32,192 bases of DNA from Roseburia sp. (GTDB lineage: Bacteria > Bacillota > Clostridia > Lachnospirales > Lachnospiraceae). The position numbers were made by a program, and so were the translations under genes. The stretch is from contig JAMPFV010000033.1 in the NCBI GenBank assembly GCA_023664265.1, positions 1 to 32,192 of the forward strand. The letters are read 5' to 3'. Position 1 is the stretch's first letter. Each line of letters begins with the position of its first letter. Positions 10,433-18,525 of the stretch are shown here, in pieces. The notes beneath the pieces are model-generated. The model did not search any database and was not told the origin of the DNA. It saw nothing but the letters and a program-made list of their open reading frames with translations.

Positions 10433-10537
10433 TTTTATGACATTTTCCAATGGCATGGAATATCAGCGTTATCGGTTGCTGATGATTGACAGAAAATTAA
10501 GATGATAAAGATTGTATGAGAAGGAGGTGTTCCTCAG

Positions 10538-10672
10538 ATGAAAATGACATATCAGCCTAAAAAGAGACAGCGCTCAAAGGTTCACGGATTCAGGGCGAGA
10601 ATGAGTACGCCGGGCGGAAGAAAGGTTCTGGCTGCCAGACGCGCGAAGGGGAGAAAGAGATTATCCGCATAA
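10538..10672 (+). CDS. rpmH: 50S ribosomal protein L34
   Basis: This 44-residue basic protein reads [20 protein letters not shown] and ends GRKRLSA. It has the invariant L34 core [20 protein letters not shown]. It is part of the large ribosomal subunit. GGAGG lies 10 bp upstream of the ATG; a second in-frame ATG at 10544 has worse spacing, though the typical family start is MTYQPKK. The gene lies beside oriC with rnpA next, the universal bacterial order, and a terminator hairpin between them probably tunes the excess of rpmH over rnpA message. Confidence 0.97.
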   Translation: MKMTYQPKKRQRSKVHGFRARMSTPGGRKVLAARRAKGRKRLSA

Positions 10673-10679
10673 GTGCACA

Positions 10680-10705
10680 GGTCACAATTTATGTGACCTT
10701 TTTTT
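10680..10705 (+). terminator. Intrinsic terminator between rpmH and rnpA
   Basis: GGTCACA and TGTGACC form a perfect 7-bp stem with a 5-nt loop, followed by seven T residues (10699-10705). Because rnpA has no obvious promoter of its own, partial read-through is likely. Confidence 0.9.
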
Positions 10706-10736
10706 CTACACGGGATTTGTCGCACGGAGGTTTGCT

Positions 10737-11075
10737 GTGAAGTTTTCGGAGTCTTTAAAAAAGAATACGGATTTTAAGAAGGTTTATGCAAATGGAAAAA
10801 GCTATGCAAACAGATATCTGGTTATGTATGTGTTGGAAAATGGATCGAACGGAAACAGACTTGGGATTTCGGTCAGCAAGAAGGTAGGAAACAGTGTTGT
10901 GCGGCACCGTATTACAAGATTGATCAGAGAAAGCTACAGACTACACGAGGATATATTTAATAGTGGTTTAGATATAGTAGTCGTTGCGAGAGCAAATGCG
11001 CGGGACGTAAAGTATGCGGCCATAGAGAGCGCACTGCTGCATGTGTCGAAGCTCCATAAAATATGTAAACTGTAA
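10737..11075 (+). CDS. rnpA: Ribonuclease P protein component
   Basis: This 112-residue basic protein assists the RNase P RNA in removing tRNA 5' leaders. The signature NRLGISVSKKVGNSVVRHRI (residues 40-59) contains the RNR-type conserved basic helix. It uses GTG as start, supported by CGGAGG 7 bp upstream and by the family N-terminus KFSESLKKNTDFKKVYANGK. It follows the rpmH terminator and is 8 bp ahead of yidD. Length and motif are normal for the family (about 110-120 residues). Confidence 0.96.
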   Translation: MKFSESLKKNTDFKKVYANGKSYANRYLVMYVLENGSNGNRLGISVSKKVGNSVVRHRITRLIRESYRLHEDIFNSGLDIVVVARANARDVKYAAIESALLHVSKLHKICKL

Positions 11076-11083
11076 TTTTTGAG

Positions 11084-11344
11084 ATGAAAAAGCTTTTAAT
11101 TTGGATTATTTTATTCTATAGAAAATACTTATCACCGCTTAAATCTACAAAATGTCCTTATTACCCATCATGCTCCCAATACGGATTGGAGGCCGTTCAG
11201 CAATATGGTGCGATAAAGGGTGGTTTTTTTGCGTTATGGAGAATCCTTCGATGCAATCCTTTTTCAAAGGGCGGATATGACCCCGTTCCTATGATAAAGG
11301 AAAAGAAAAGGGTTAGAACCTTTTATGGCTTTAAGGAGGAGTAG
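11084..11344 (+). CDS. yidD: Membrane protein insertion efficiency factor YidD
   Basis: This 86-residue protein has the YidD signature KYLSPLKSTKCPYYPSCSQY followed by RILRCNPFSKGGYDPVP. The three conserved cysteines are present (CPYYPSC and RC). A short N-terminal amphipathic or hydrophobic segment (LLIWIILFY) would hold it at the inner face of the membrane, where the family helps YidC insert proteins. It sits between rnpA and yidC as usual. The yidC ribosome-binding site (AGGAGG) lies inside its last codons, so the two genes are translationally linked. Confidence 0.95.
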   Translation: MKKLLIWIILFYRKYLSPLKSTKCPYYPSCSQYGLEAVQQYGAIKGGFFALWRILRCNPFSKGGYDPVPMIKEKKRVRTFYGFKEE

Positions 11345-11345
11345 A

Positions 11346-12686
11346 ATGGATTTTATAATACTGACACAGAATTCAACTCCGATATTCAAATACATCATCA
11401 GGCTTCTCGGCCTGATTATGAATATCATCTTTGAATTCCTGAATCTGATAGGGATTCCGAATATCGGTTTAGCAATTATTTTATTTACGGTTGTTGTTTA
11501 CCTGTTATTGATGCCGCTCACCATCAAGCAACAGCGCTTTTCGAAGCTGTCCGCGCGGATGAATCCTGAGCTTGAGGCGATTCGCGAGAAGTACAAGGGC
11601 AAGCAGGATCAGGAGTCCATGATGGCAATGAATCTCGAGAATAAGCGGGTTTATGCTAAGTACGGAGTGTCTCCCTCGGGAAGCTGTGTACAGCTTTTGA
11701 TCCAGATGCTGATTCTGTTGGCGCTCTATCGTGTGATTTATTCGATGCCCGCTTATGTGACAAAGCTCGGCGACGCGTTTGGCGTGCTTGCGGACAAGAT
11801 TATGGCCGCGTCGGACGGTGTGGAATACGTCAAGGGAATGCAGGCGGCGGCTTATTTCTCAAAGAACTTTAATATTCTCGGCAATACGAGAAACGCTGTT
11901 ATAGATACGCTCAACAAGGTCTCCACAACGGATATGGCCGCACTGTCAGAGAAGTTCGGTCTGGCCGATTTGACTTATAATGGGAGCGTTATCCTCTCAA
12001 ACGGTGCGCAGCGGGGTCTGATTGACCAGTACAACAATTTTCTCGGGTTAAATATTGGAAACTCTCCGATGGACACGATTCAGACGGCGTTTGCGGCGGG
12101 CAATTATCTGCTGTTGATTGGCGCTGTCTCTATTCCGGTGCTGTCAGCCCTCACACAGTGGATTAACTACAAGCTGATGCCGCAGGCGGCCTCCAACGAT
12201 AAGGATAAGAAAAAAGCGCCGACGAGCGACACAGCGGAGGCCATGCAGCAGTCCATGAAGACAATGAACGTCGTTATGCCGATTATGTCCGCGTGGCTGT
12301 GTCTGACGCTTCCCGCAGGTATGGGTCTGTACTGGGTTATCGGTGCGGTAGTCAGAAGTATTCAGCAGATTGCAATCAATAAGCATATCGACAAGATGGA
12401 TATCGACAGCGAGATTGAGAAGAATATTGAGAAATATAATGAGAAGCTCAAGAAGCAGGGCATTGACCCCGCGAAGCTGAACGCCGCGGCAAGGACAAGC
12501 ACGAAGAATATTTCTTCCAAGACAGCTTATCAGTCCGCTCCCGCAAAAAAGACCGCAAAGACGGATGAGGAGCGCGCGGAGGAAATCCGCAAGTCAACGG
12601 AATATTATAATAAGAATGCAAAGCCCGGCAGTCTTGCTGCCAAGGCCGGTATGGTAAGGCAATATAACGAAAAGAATAACAAATAA
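11346..12686 (+). CDS. yidC: Membrane protein insertase YidC/Oxa1 family
   Basis: This 446-residue protein inserts and folds membrane proteins, alone or with SecYEG. There are five hydrophobic segments. The core reads LLLMPLTIKQQRFSKLSARM, then the cytoplasmic EIREKYKGK hairpin, then GCVQ-type LIQMLILLALYRVIY. Lys replaces the groove Arg of SpoIIIJ in 'MPLxIRQ'. A roughly 110-residue external segment (about 145-255) between TM2 and TM3 makes it far longer than B. subtilis SpoIIIJ (261). The N-terminus lacks the lipoprotein cysteine. The basic C-tail (370-446) probably touches ribosomes. The start at 11346 is chosen for AAGGAGGAG upstream; the frame is open to 11325. Confidence 0.95.
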   Translation: MDFIILTQNSTPIFKYIIRLLGLIMNIIFEFLNLIGIPNIGLAIILFTVVVYLLLMPLTIKQQRFSKLSARMNPELEAIREKYKGKQDQESMMAMNLENKRVYAKYGVSPSGSCVQLLIQMLILLALYRVIYSMPAYVTKLGDAFGVLADKIMAASDGVEYVKGMQAAAYFSKNFNILGNTRNAVIDTLNKVSTTDMAALSEKFGLADLTYNGSVILSNGAQRGLIDQYNNFLGLNIGNSPMDTIQTAFAAGNYLLLIGAVSIPVLSALTQWINYKLMPQAASNDKDKKKAPTSDTAEAMQQSMKTMNVVMPIMSAWLCLTLPAGMGLYWVIGAVVRSIQQIAINKHIDKMDIDSEIEKNIEKYNEKLKKQGIDPAKLNAAARTSTKNISSKTAYQSAPAKKTAKTDEERAEEIRKSTEYYNKNAKPGSLAAKAGMVRQYNEKNNK

Positions 12687-12707
12687 GCGCGTAAGGGGGA
12701 TGGAACA

Positions 12708-13457
12708 ATGGAATACGTTGAATTCAAAGGGAAAACAAAAAGTGAAGCGATTACGGAGGCCTGCAGGCATTTTTCAATTCCAAGCGATAAGCTTGATTAT
12801 GAGGTCGTGGATGAGGGCAAGGCCGGTCTTCTTGGAATTGGCGCAAAGCCTGCAATTATAAAAGCTCGGGTAAAGGAGGAGGAGCAGGAAATTGTTGAGC
12901 CTGTAAAGATTTCCTCTCTTATGTCTGAGGAAAATATCGCAAAGAAGCCCGCTCCTGCGGCAAGTCCCGCAGCCGCTTCCTCCGCAGTCGCGGTATCGGA
13001 TGAGGAAGTGGAGGCCGTCACAAAGAAATTCCTGAGTGATGTCTTTGCGGCGATGCATATGACAGTTACGGTGGAGACAAAGTATAATGCCTCTCTTCGT
13101 TCATTGGATGTTGAGCTGAGCGGCGACGAGATGGGCGTACTGATCGGCAAGCGCGGACAGACTTTGGATTCGCTGCAATATCTGATTTCTCTGGTGGTGA
13201 ATAAAGGGACAACGGAATATATCAGAGTTAAGGTGGATACCGAGAATTACAGACAGAGACGCAAGGAGACGCTTGAGAACCTTGCGAAGAATATTTCTTA
13301 TAAGGTAAAGCGGACGAAACGTCCGGTCGCGCTGGAGCCTATGAACCCTTACGAGAGAAGAATTATCCATTCGGCTTTACAAAATGACAGATATGTCACT
13401 ACTTACAGCGAGGGCGAGGAGCCTTACAGAAGAGTGGTTGTCACGTTAAAGAGATAA
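12708..13457 (+). CDS. khpB: RNA-binding protein Jag/KhpB (Jag-N, KH and R3H domains)
   Basis: This 249-residue protein has three parts. The Jag-N domain is at residues 1-55 (EFKGKTKSEAITEACRHFSI). An Ala/Pro-rich linker covers about 75-100. The KH domain carries the GxxG loop GKRGQ in MGVLIGKRGQTLDSLQYLIS (about 144-163), and a C-terminal R3H domain ends PYRRVVVTLKR, with the R3H core NPYERRIIHSAL. KhpB partners with KhpA as an RNA chaperone that affects cell elongation and division in related bacteria. It is 21 bp after yidC, behind a ribosome-binding site (AAGGGGGATGG), and is followed by a terminator. Confidence 0.95.
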   Translation: MEYVEFKGKTKSEAITEACRHFSIPSDKLDYEVVDEGKAGLLGIGAKPAIIKARVKEEEQEIVEPVKISSLMSEENIAKKPAPAASPAAASSAVAVSDEEVEAVTKKFLSDVFAAMHMTVTVETKYNASLRSLDVELSGDEMGVLIGKRGQTLDSLQYLISLVVNKGTTEYIRVKVDTENYRQRRKETLENLAKNISYKVKRTKRPVALEPMNPYERRIIHSALQNDRYVTTYSEGEEPYRRVVVTLKR

Positions 13458-13463
13458 GCTGCG

Positions 13464-13491
13464 AAAGCCTCCATTTTATATGGAGGCTTTT
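13464..13491 (+). terminator. Intrinsic terminator after khpB
   Basis: AAAGCCTCCAT and ATGGAGGCTTT form an 11-bp stem with loop TTTAT and a short TTTT end. It closes the rpmH-khpB transcription unit; the short T-tract suggests leakage into mnmE. Confidence 0.85.
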
Positions 13492-13564
13492 CCATCTGTT
13501 CATTTTACAAATATTGTGCCTGTGATCCAAAGTTCATAGGTTGCGGAAAGGCATGGTTCTTATA

Positions 13565-14968
13565 ATGAAAACAGATACGATTGCGGCGGTTGCAACGGCG
13601 GTAAACGATTCCGGAATCGGTATTATCCGTGTCAGCGGGGAGGATGCGATAGCGCTTGTCGATAATCTTTACCGCTCCAAGGAAAATAAAAAGAGGCTGT
13701 CGGCAATGAAAAGTCATACGATTCACTATGGTTTTATTTTTGACGGCGAAGAGACTGTTGACGAGGTTCTGGTGGCGGTGATGCGGGCGCCGAACACTTA
13801 CACACGTGAGGATACGGTCGAAATCGACTGTCATGGCGGCATTCTTGTGATCAACAGGATTCTTGAGACGCTTTTGCGGCAGGGCTGTCGGCTGGCGGAG
13901 CCCGGGGAGTTTACAAAGCGCGCCTTTTTAAATGGAAGAATTGATTTGTCTGAGGCCGAAGCGGTCATGGATATCATTCATTCCAAGAATGAGTTTGCGC
14001 TGAAAAGCTCGGTCAATCAACTCAAGGGAAGCGTCTCCGACAAGGTTCGCTCCCTGCGGGAGGAGCTTTTGTATGAGATTGCCTTTATCGAGTCGGCGTT
14101 GGACGATCCGGAGCATATCAGTCTTGACGGATTTCATGGGCGGCTGGAGGAGAAGGCTGTCCGGATTTGCGATGAATTGAAAAGACTGACGGACAGTGCG
14201 GATAATGGAAAAATACTCAAGGACGGCATCAATACGGTGATTGTCGGCAAGCCGAATGCGGGAAAGTCCTCCCTGCTCAATATCCTTGTGGGTGAGGAAA
14301 AAGCGATTGTGACAAGTGTCGCGGGCACGACAAGAGATACAATCGAGGAATATATCAGGCTGGACAGTATCGGGTTAAATATGATTGATACGGCAGGGAT
14401 TCGGAGTACGGAGGACGAGGTGGAAAAAATCGGCGTGGAGAAGGCGCGCAAGTATGCCGGAAACGCGGATTTGATTGTCTATGTGGTGGACGCCTCCTGT
14501 CCACTCGATGAAAACGACGAGGAGATTATCAGGCTGATTTGCGATAAAAAGCTGATTGTTCTGTTGAATAAGACGGATTTGGAGCAGGTGGTCACGGACA
14601 GGGAGATACGGGACAAGCTTACAAATATGACAGATATGTCGGAAAATAACTGTCGGATTATCCGTACCTCCACAAAGGAAAATATCGGGATGGATGTTTT
14701 TGAAAATGCGGTAAAGGAAATGTTCTTTAACGGTGAGATTACTGTCAATGACGAGCTTATCATCACAAATATGCGGCATAAGGAGGCGCTGATGGAGGCG
14801 CAGGACAGTATGGGGCTGGTGCTGGAAAGCCTGAAGAACGATATGCCGGAGGATTTTTATTCTATTGATTTGATGAGCGCGTATGCTGCGCTTGGAAGGA
14901 TTATCGGGGAAGAGGTCGGGGACGATCTGGTGAATGAGATCTTTGGGAAGTTCTGTATCGGGAAATAG
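13565..14968 (+). CDS. mnmE: tRNA-5-carboxymethylaminomethyl-2-thiouridine GTPase MnmE
   Basis: This 467-residue protein works with MnmG to modify the wobble uridine of tRNAs. The N-terminal tetrahydrofolate-binding domain starts DTIAAVATAVNDSGIGIIRV. The central helical domain is interrupted by a G domain with GKPNAGKSS (G1), GTTRDTIEE (G2), DTAGI (G3) and NKTDL (G4). The C-terminus FCIGK supplies the conserved cysteine. The start is placed at the family methionine; in-frame TTG 13541 and ATG 13553 lie upstream, but the GGAAAGG motif (13545-13551) is too close to the latter and 13 bp from 13565. The start is therefore the least certain part. mnmG follows across an unusual structured gap. Confidence 0.95.
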   Translation: MKTDTIAAVATAVNDSGIGIIRVSGEDAIALVDNLYRSKENKKRLSAMKSHTIHYGFIFDGEETVDEVLVAVMRAPNTYTREDTVEIDCHGGILVINRILETLLRQGCRLAEPGEFTKRAFLNGRIDLSEAEAVMDIIHSKNEFALKSSVNQLKGSVSDKVRSLREELLYEIAFIESALDDPEHISLDGFHGRLEEKAVRICDELKRLTDSADNGKILKDGINTVIVGKPNAGKSSLLNILVGEEKAIVTSVAGTTRDTIEEYIRLDSIGLNMIDTAGIRSTEDEVEKIGVEKARKYAGNADLIVYVVDASCPLDENDEEIIRLICDKKLIVLLNKTDLEQVVTDREIRDKLTNMTDMSENNCRIIRTSTKENIGMDVFENAVKEMFFNGEITVNDELIITNMRHKEALMEAQDSMGLVLESLKNDMPEDFYSIDLMSAYAALGRIIGEEVGDDLVNEIFGKFCIGK

Positions 14969-15010
14969 AATTGTTGTGGTATCAATTTGAGATTTCGTAA
15001 GGCGGGAATC

Positions 15011-15118
15011 GGCTGTTTGTTTCTGAGCGAAAACAAATAGCCTTGATGGCAGACGAGAAATTTTTCTCGTCGCCACTTCACGACAAGTCGTGACAAGTTG
15101 TGACAAGTCGCTCAGAAA
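15011..15118 (+). promoter_or_regulatory. Structured multi-hairpin element before mnmG
   Basis: Three consecutive hairpins are visible. The first is GGCTGTTTGTTT/AAACAAATAGCC (15011-15022/15031-15042, one G-U pair, 8-nt loop). The second is GACGAGAAA/TTTCTCGTC (15052-15060/15063-15071). The third is TCACGAC/GTCGTGA (15078-15084/15087-15093). The whole loop of the first, as part of TTTCTGAGCGA (15020-15030), is complementary to TCGCTCAGAAA (15108-15118), which reaches the first candidate ATG of mnmG. A loop-tail pseudoknot could therefore cover the start region. It could be a cis-regulator of mnmG or a mobile intergenic repeat. Confidence 0.6.
15082..15111 (+). repeat. Three tandem 10-bp repeats
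   Basis: GACAAGTCGT, GACAAGTTGT and GACAAGTCGC follow each other without gaps. The 10-bp period is about one helical turn, as seen in some protein-binding arrays. The first copy forms part of the third hairpin and the last part of the loop-complementary tail. Confidence 0.8.
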
Positions 15119-15129
15119 TGGGGATTAGG

Positions 15130-17031
15130 ATGCCTGAGGTTAGGGAAAAAGTGGACGTGTGCGTGGTGGGTGCGGGACATGCGGGCTGTGAGGCGGCGCT
15201 GGCCTGTGCGCGCATGGGTCTGGAGACGGTTGTTTTTACGGTGAGTATTGACAGCATTGCGCTGATGCCCTGTAATCCGAATGTCGGCGGCTCTGCAAAG
15301 GGCCATTTGGTGCGGGAGCTTGACGCGCTTGGCGGTGAGATGGGAAAGAATATCGACAAGACTTTTATCCAGTCAAAAATGCTCAATGTCTCCAAAGGGC
15401 CCGCGGTGCATTCACTCCGCGCGCAGGCGGATAAGGCGGAGTATTCAAGGGCCATGCGCAAAGTTTTGGAAAATCAGGAGCGGCTGACAATAAAGCAGGC
15501 GGAGGTCGTGGCGCTTCTGTGGGAGGAGTTTTCTCCGCAGGATTTATCGCACACACAGGCTGCAAAGCGGGTAACGGGGGTAAAGACTTACACGGGAACA
15601 GTCTACGAGGCAAAGGCGGTTGTTCTCTGCACGGGCACTTACCTCAAAGCGCGCTGCCTGTGCGGGGAGTCGATTACATACACAGGGCCGAACGGACTGC
15701 AGGCGGCAAATTATCTGACGGATTCGCTGTTGTTGCTCGGTGTGGAGATGCAGCGCTTTAAGACCGGAACGCCCGCGCGCATGGATGGCCGTTCGATTCA
15801 TTATGACAGAATGGAGGAGCAATTTGGGGATAAGCGGGTGGTGCCCTTTTCCTTTTCCACAAATCCGGAGGATGTTCAGATAGAGCAATCCTCTTGCTGG
15901 CTTACTTATACAAACGAGAGAACCCATGAGATTATTCGGGAAAATCTTGACCGTTCACCGATTTACGCGGGAATCATCGAGGGGACAGGCCCGCGTTACT
16001 GTCCTTCCATCGAGGATAAGGTAGTCAAATTTGCCGATAAGGACAGGCATCAGGTGTTTATCGAGCCGGAGGGACTGCACACAAATGAAATGTATGTCGG
16101 CGGGATGAGCTCGTCTCTGCCGGAGGATGTCCAGCTTGCGATGTACCGCACGGTTCCCGGGCTTGAGGACTGTAAAATTGTGCGCAACGCTTATGCGATT
16201 GAGTATGACTGCATCAATCCGGAGCAGCTTTATCCGACGCTCGGCTTTAAAGATATTTTGGGACTTTTCAGCGGCGGACAGTTTAACGGGAGCAGCGGAT
16301 ATGAAGAGGCGGCGGCGCAGGGCCTGATTGCGGGAATCAATGCCGCGCTCTTTGTGCAGGGGCGGGAACAGATTGTCCTTGACCGTTCGCAGGCTTATAT
16401 CGGTGTCCTGATTGACGATTTGGTCACGAAGGAAAATCTCGAGCCGTATCGGATGATGACCTCCCGCGCGGAGTACAGGCTTTTGCTCAGGCAGGATAAT
16501 GCGGATTTGCGGCTGAGGCGAATCGGTTATGAAGTGGGTCTGGTCACAAAGGAGGAATACGATAATGTCTGCGAGAAGGAGCGACTGATTGCGGCCGAGG
16601 TTGCGCGGCTGTGGCATACGAAGGTCGGCGCAAACAGGCAGATGCAGGAATTTCTTGCACGGAAGGGAAGCGCCGGCTTAAAGACTGCGGCGTCTCTGGC
16701 AGAGTTGATCAGCAGGCCGGAGCTGTCCTATGAAGCGATTGCGGAGATTGACGGAGAGCGCCCTTCTTTGTCAGGGGATGTTATCGAGCAGGTTGAAATC
16801 ACTATCAAATACGACGGATATATCAAGCGGCAGCTAAAGCAGGTGGAACAGTTTAAGAAAATGGAAAACAAAAAAATACCGCTTGATATTGATTATGACG
16901 ACATCGGGAATCTGCGGCTTGAGGCGCGGCAGAAGTTGAAGAAGCACAAGCCGGTTTCCATCGGACAGGCTTCGCGAATCAGCGGCGTGTCTCCGGCGGA
17001 TATTTCCGTGCTGCTGGTCTATCTGGCATGA
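15130..17031 (+). CDS. mnmG: tRNA uridine-5-carboxymethylaminomethyl modification enzyme MnmG (GidA)
   Basis: This 633-residue FAD enzyme forms the MnmEG complex. The Rossmann motif [17 protein letters not shown] begins at residue 14. The middle holds the conserved CTGTYL and [13 protein letters not shown] segments, and the helical C-terminal domain that binds MnmE ends with [18 protein letters not shown]. The length fits the family (about 630). Three in-frame starts exist: GTG 15100, ATG 15118 and ATG 15130. The last is chosen because it has a weak GGGGA motif 5 bp upstream and gives a family-like N-terminus. The earlier ones lie inside the structured element. Codon use and GC match the surrounding core genes. 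Confidence 0.95.
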   Translation: MPEVREKVDVCVVGAGHAGCEAALACARMGLETVVFTVSIDSIALMPCNPNVGGSAKGHLVRELDALGGEMGKNIDKTFIQSKMLNVSKGPAVHSLRAQADKAEYSRAMRKVLENQERLTIKQAEVVALLWEEFSPQDLSHTQAAKRVTGVKTYTGTVYEAKAVVLCTGTYLKARCLCGESITYTGPNGLQAANYLTDSLLLLGVEMQRFKTGTPARMDGRSIHYDRMEEQFGDKRVVPFSFSTNPEDVQIEQSSCWLTYTNERTHEIIRENLDRSPIYAGIIEGTGPRYCPSIEDKVVKFADKDRHQVFIEPEGLHTNEMYVGGMSSSLPEDVQLAMYRTVPGLEDCKIVRNAYAIEYDCINPEQLYPTLGFKDILGLFSGGQFNGSSGYEEAAAQGLIAGINAALFVQGREQIVLDRSQAYIGVLIDDLVTKENLEPYRMMTSRAEYRLLLRQDNADLRLRRIGYEVGLVTKEEYDNVCEKERLIAAEVARLWHTKVGANRQMQEFLARKGSAGLKTAASLAELISRPELSYEAIAEIDGERPSLSGDVIEQVEITIKYDGYIKRQLKQVEQFKKMENKKIPLDIDYDDIGNLRLEARQKLKKHKPVSIGQASRISGVSPADISVLLVYLA

Positions 17032-17051
17032 AAAGAGGAGGAAAGAATTGA

Positions 17052-17387
17052 ATGGAATTTGAATTACAGCCGCTTCGGCTTCAGGCCGGCTGGCGGATTG
17101 AGTATAATAATTTTACGGAATATGACCTGGAGGTTCACGGGGAAAAATACTGCTTTGAGCTGAATGAGGATTTGATTATGCTGACCAATGACAGTGCCAA
17201 TCTGACGATTGATTTGGGCTGGTATCCGAGCTTTGATTTGAAGGGAAGCTATATTCTCTATCTTGTGCGGGATAAGGATTGGGATCATCCACTGGAAAAG
17301 GTGGCGACGCGCTCCAAGAGCGAGGTGATTAAACATATCGAGAAATGGGTTTGTTATGATTGTTTTAGCAAGTATCTGAAACGCTGA
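17052..17387 (+). CDS. Conserved small protein of unknown function, mnmG-rsmG interval
   Basis: This 111-residue protein has a good ribosome-binding site (GAGGAGGAAAG) and an ATG only 20 bp after the mnmG stop, so it is probably co-transcribed. It is acidic overall, with many aromatic residues (WRIEYNNFTEYDLE, DLGWYPSFDLKGSYILYLV) that suggest a compact beta fold, and a C-terminal helix ending WVCYDCFSKYLKR with a CxxC-like pair (Cys-Tyr-Asp-Cys). No signal peptide or membrane segment is seen. I do not recognise the family. Its codon use resembles its neighbours, so it is probably a genuine lineage gene rather than a recent arrival. Confidence 0.75.
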   Translation: MEFELQPLRLQAGWRIEYNNFTEYDLEVHGEKYCFELNEDLIMLTNDSANLTIDLGWYPSFDLKGSYILYLVRDKDWDHPLEKVATRSKSEVIKHIEKWVCYDCFSKYLKR

Positions 17388-17426
17388 TTGTCTGTGCAGG
17401 CATTTGGCACAAGGTCAACCATGTTG

Positions 17427-17497
17427 ATTCCCGCGAGCAATGAGCTAAGTGCCATGCTTGCTGAGCATAAAGTCATATACTATGACTTGGCGAATGC
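17427..17497 (+). repeat. Dispersed intergenic repeat, copy A
   Basis: The segment starts ATTCCCGCGAGCAATGAG and ends TTGGCGAATGC, both shared with copy B at 25467-25521. Copy A has an extra internal hairpin AAGTCATA/TATGACTT (17470-17477/17481-17488). Further pairings flank it: GGCAC/GTGCC (17406-17410/17449-17453) and TCAAC/GTTGA. It fills most of the 211-bp gap between the small unknown gene and rsmG. Confidence 0.7.
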
Positions 17498-17545
17498 CGT
17501 GAGGGTCACATACTTCGCAGCTTTGTAAGGTTGAAAATTTGATAT

Positions 17546-17563
17546 CCCGTTGCTTGCAGCGGG
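17546..17563 (+). repeat. Strong GC hairpin upstream of rsmG
   Basis: CCCGTTGC and GCAGCGGG pair with one G-U and a 2-nt loop, followed by a T-rich stretch (GTTATTGATTTTGG). It may be a weak terminator ahead of rsmG or the 3' part of the dispersed repeat just upstream. Confidence 0.5.
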
Positions 17564-17598
17564 GTTATTGATTTTGGTAATACGAGGGTTGAGAATTG

Positions 17599-18324
17599 AT
17601 GAGTGAAAATTATGATTTGACGGTTTTTGAGAACGGTCTGTCTTGGCTTGGCGTTTCCTTGGAGGATAGTCAAATTGAGAAATTTATCAGGTATTATGAG
17701 CTTTTGACGGAATGGAACGCGGTTATGAATCTGACGGCGATTGTCGAGTGGAAGGAGGTCTGTACAAAGCATTTTATCGACAGCCTCGCGCTGTGCAAGG
17801 CTGTCGATTGTACGCGGAATCTGTCAGTGCTGGACGTCGGGACGGGTGCGGGCTTTCCCGGGATACCGCTCAAGATTGCCTTTCCGAAACTGCAGATGAC
17901 GCTGCTCGATTCCCTGCAAAAGCGGGTGAAATTTTTGAATGAGGTGATCGACGCGCTGGGTTTTGAGGGGATAGAGGCGATTCATGGGCGCGCGGAGGAT
18001 TTCGCAAAGCCCGCGCTGCTGCGGGAGCGCTTTGATATCTGTGTTTCGAGGGCGGTGGCGAATCTGTCTGTCTTGTCGGAGTATTGTATGCCCTATGTAA
18101 AGCGGGACGGTTTTTTTGTTGCTTATAAGTCTGAGAAAGCGGCGGAGGAGATAAATTCCGCCCGACATGCGATCGATATTCTGGGCGGGGAGGTTTATAA
18201 GGAGGTCGCTTTTACGCTGCCGGATTCGGATATTTACAGAAAGCTGTCGGTGGTGCGCAAGGTGAGCGGCACGCCGAAAAAATACCCCAGAAAATCAGGG
18301 CTTCCCTCCAAGGAGCCGCTGTGA
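17599..18324 (+). CDS. rsmG: 16S rRNA (guanine-N7)-methyltransferase RsmG (GidB)
   Basis: This 241-residue class I methyltransferase modifies G527 (E. coli numbering) of 16S rRNA with S-adenosylmethionine. The SAM-binding motif VLDVGTGAGFPGIPLKI is at residues 77-93, preceded by the RsmG-type segment WNAVMNLTAI and followed by DSLQKRVKFLNEV. Loss of this enzyme gives low-level streptomycin resistance in several bacteria. The ATG at 17599 is preceded by GAGGG 10 bp upstream; an in-frame TTG directly before it is less likely. It is the last core gene before the accessory stretch; in relatives parA usually follows closely. Confidence 0.96.
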   Translation: MSENYDLTVFENGLSWLGVSLEDSQIEKFIRYYELLTEWNAVMNLTAIVEWKEVCTKHFIDSLALCKAVDCTRNLSVLDVGTGAGFPGIPLKIAFPKLQMTLLDSLQKRVKFLNEVIDALGFEGIEAIHGRAEDFAKPALLRERFDICVSRAVANLSVLSEYCMPYVKRDGFFVAYKSEKAAEEINSARHAIDILGGEVYKEVAFTLPDSDIYRKLSVVRKVSGTPKKYPRKSGLPSKEPL

Positions 18325-18423
18325 GAAGTCTATTATATACAACGCTTCTTAAAATATCAATTTTTAAATGGAGTTATAAACTGTAAAAGACTTCTTAATT
18401 AAATTAAATACAAAACAGCCACA

Positions 18424-18443
18424 GCATAGCATTTATGATATGC
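18424..18443. repeat. Palindrome near the presumed IS end
   Basis: GCATA-g-CAT and ATG-a-TATGC form a near-perfect 20-bp palindrome, followed by TTGTCAAGTAGACAGG, which itself has TGTC/GACA symmetry. It lies about 80 bp past the transposase stop and may mark the end of the insertion element; the exact terminal repeat cannot be defined without the other end. Confidence 0.35.
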
Positions 18444-18489
18444 TCCTTGTCAAGTAGACAGGTGAAATATCTAAAATTAAGCGGCAGAT

Positions 18490-18525
18490 AATACCTACGT
18501 TTCTCTTTGAAGTGTAGGTATTTTT
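18490..18525 (+). terminator. Hairpin terminator between rsmG and the transposase remnant
   Basis: AATACCTAC and GTAGGTATT form a 9-bp stem with a 15-nt loop, followed by TTT, giving five T residues in all. It lies just before the convergent transposase stop, so it can end rsmG transcription and possibly act in both directions. Confidence 0.65.

Noticed and set aside
15955..16617. A 220-residue minus-strand frame opposite mnmG
   Set aside because: It is antisense to a well-conserved enzyme, with no ribosome-binding site or recognisable domain.
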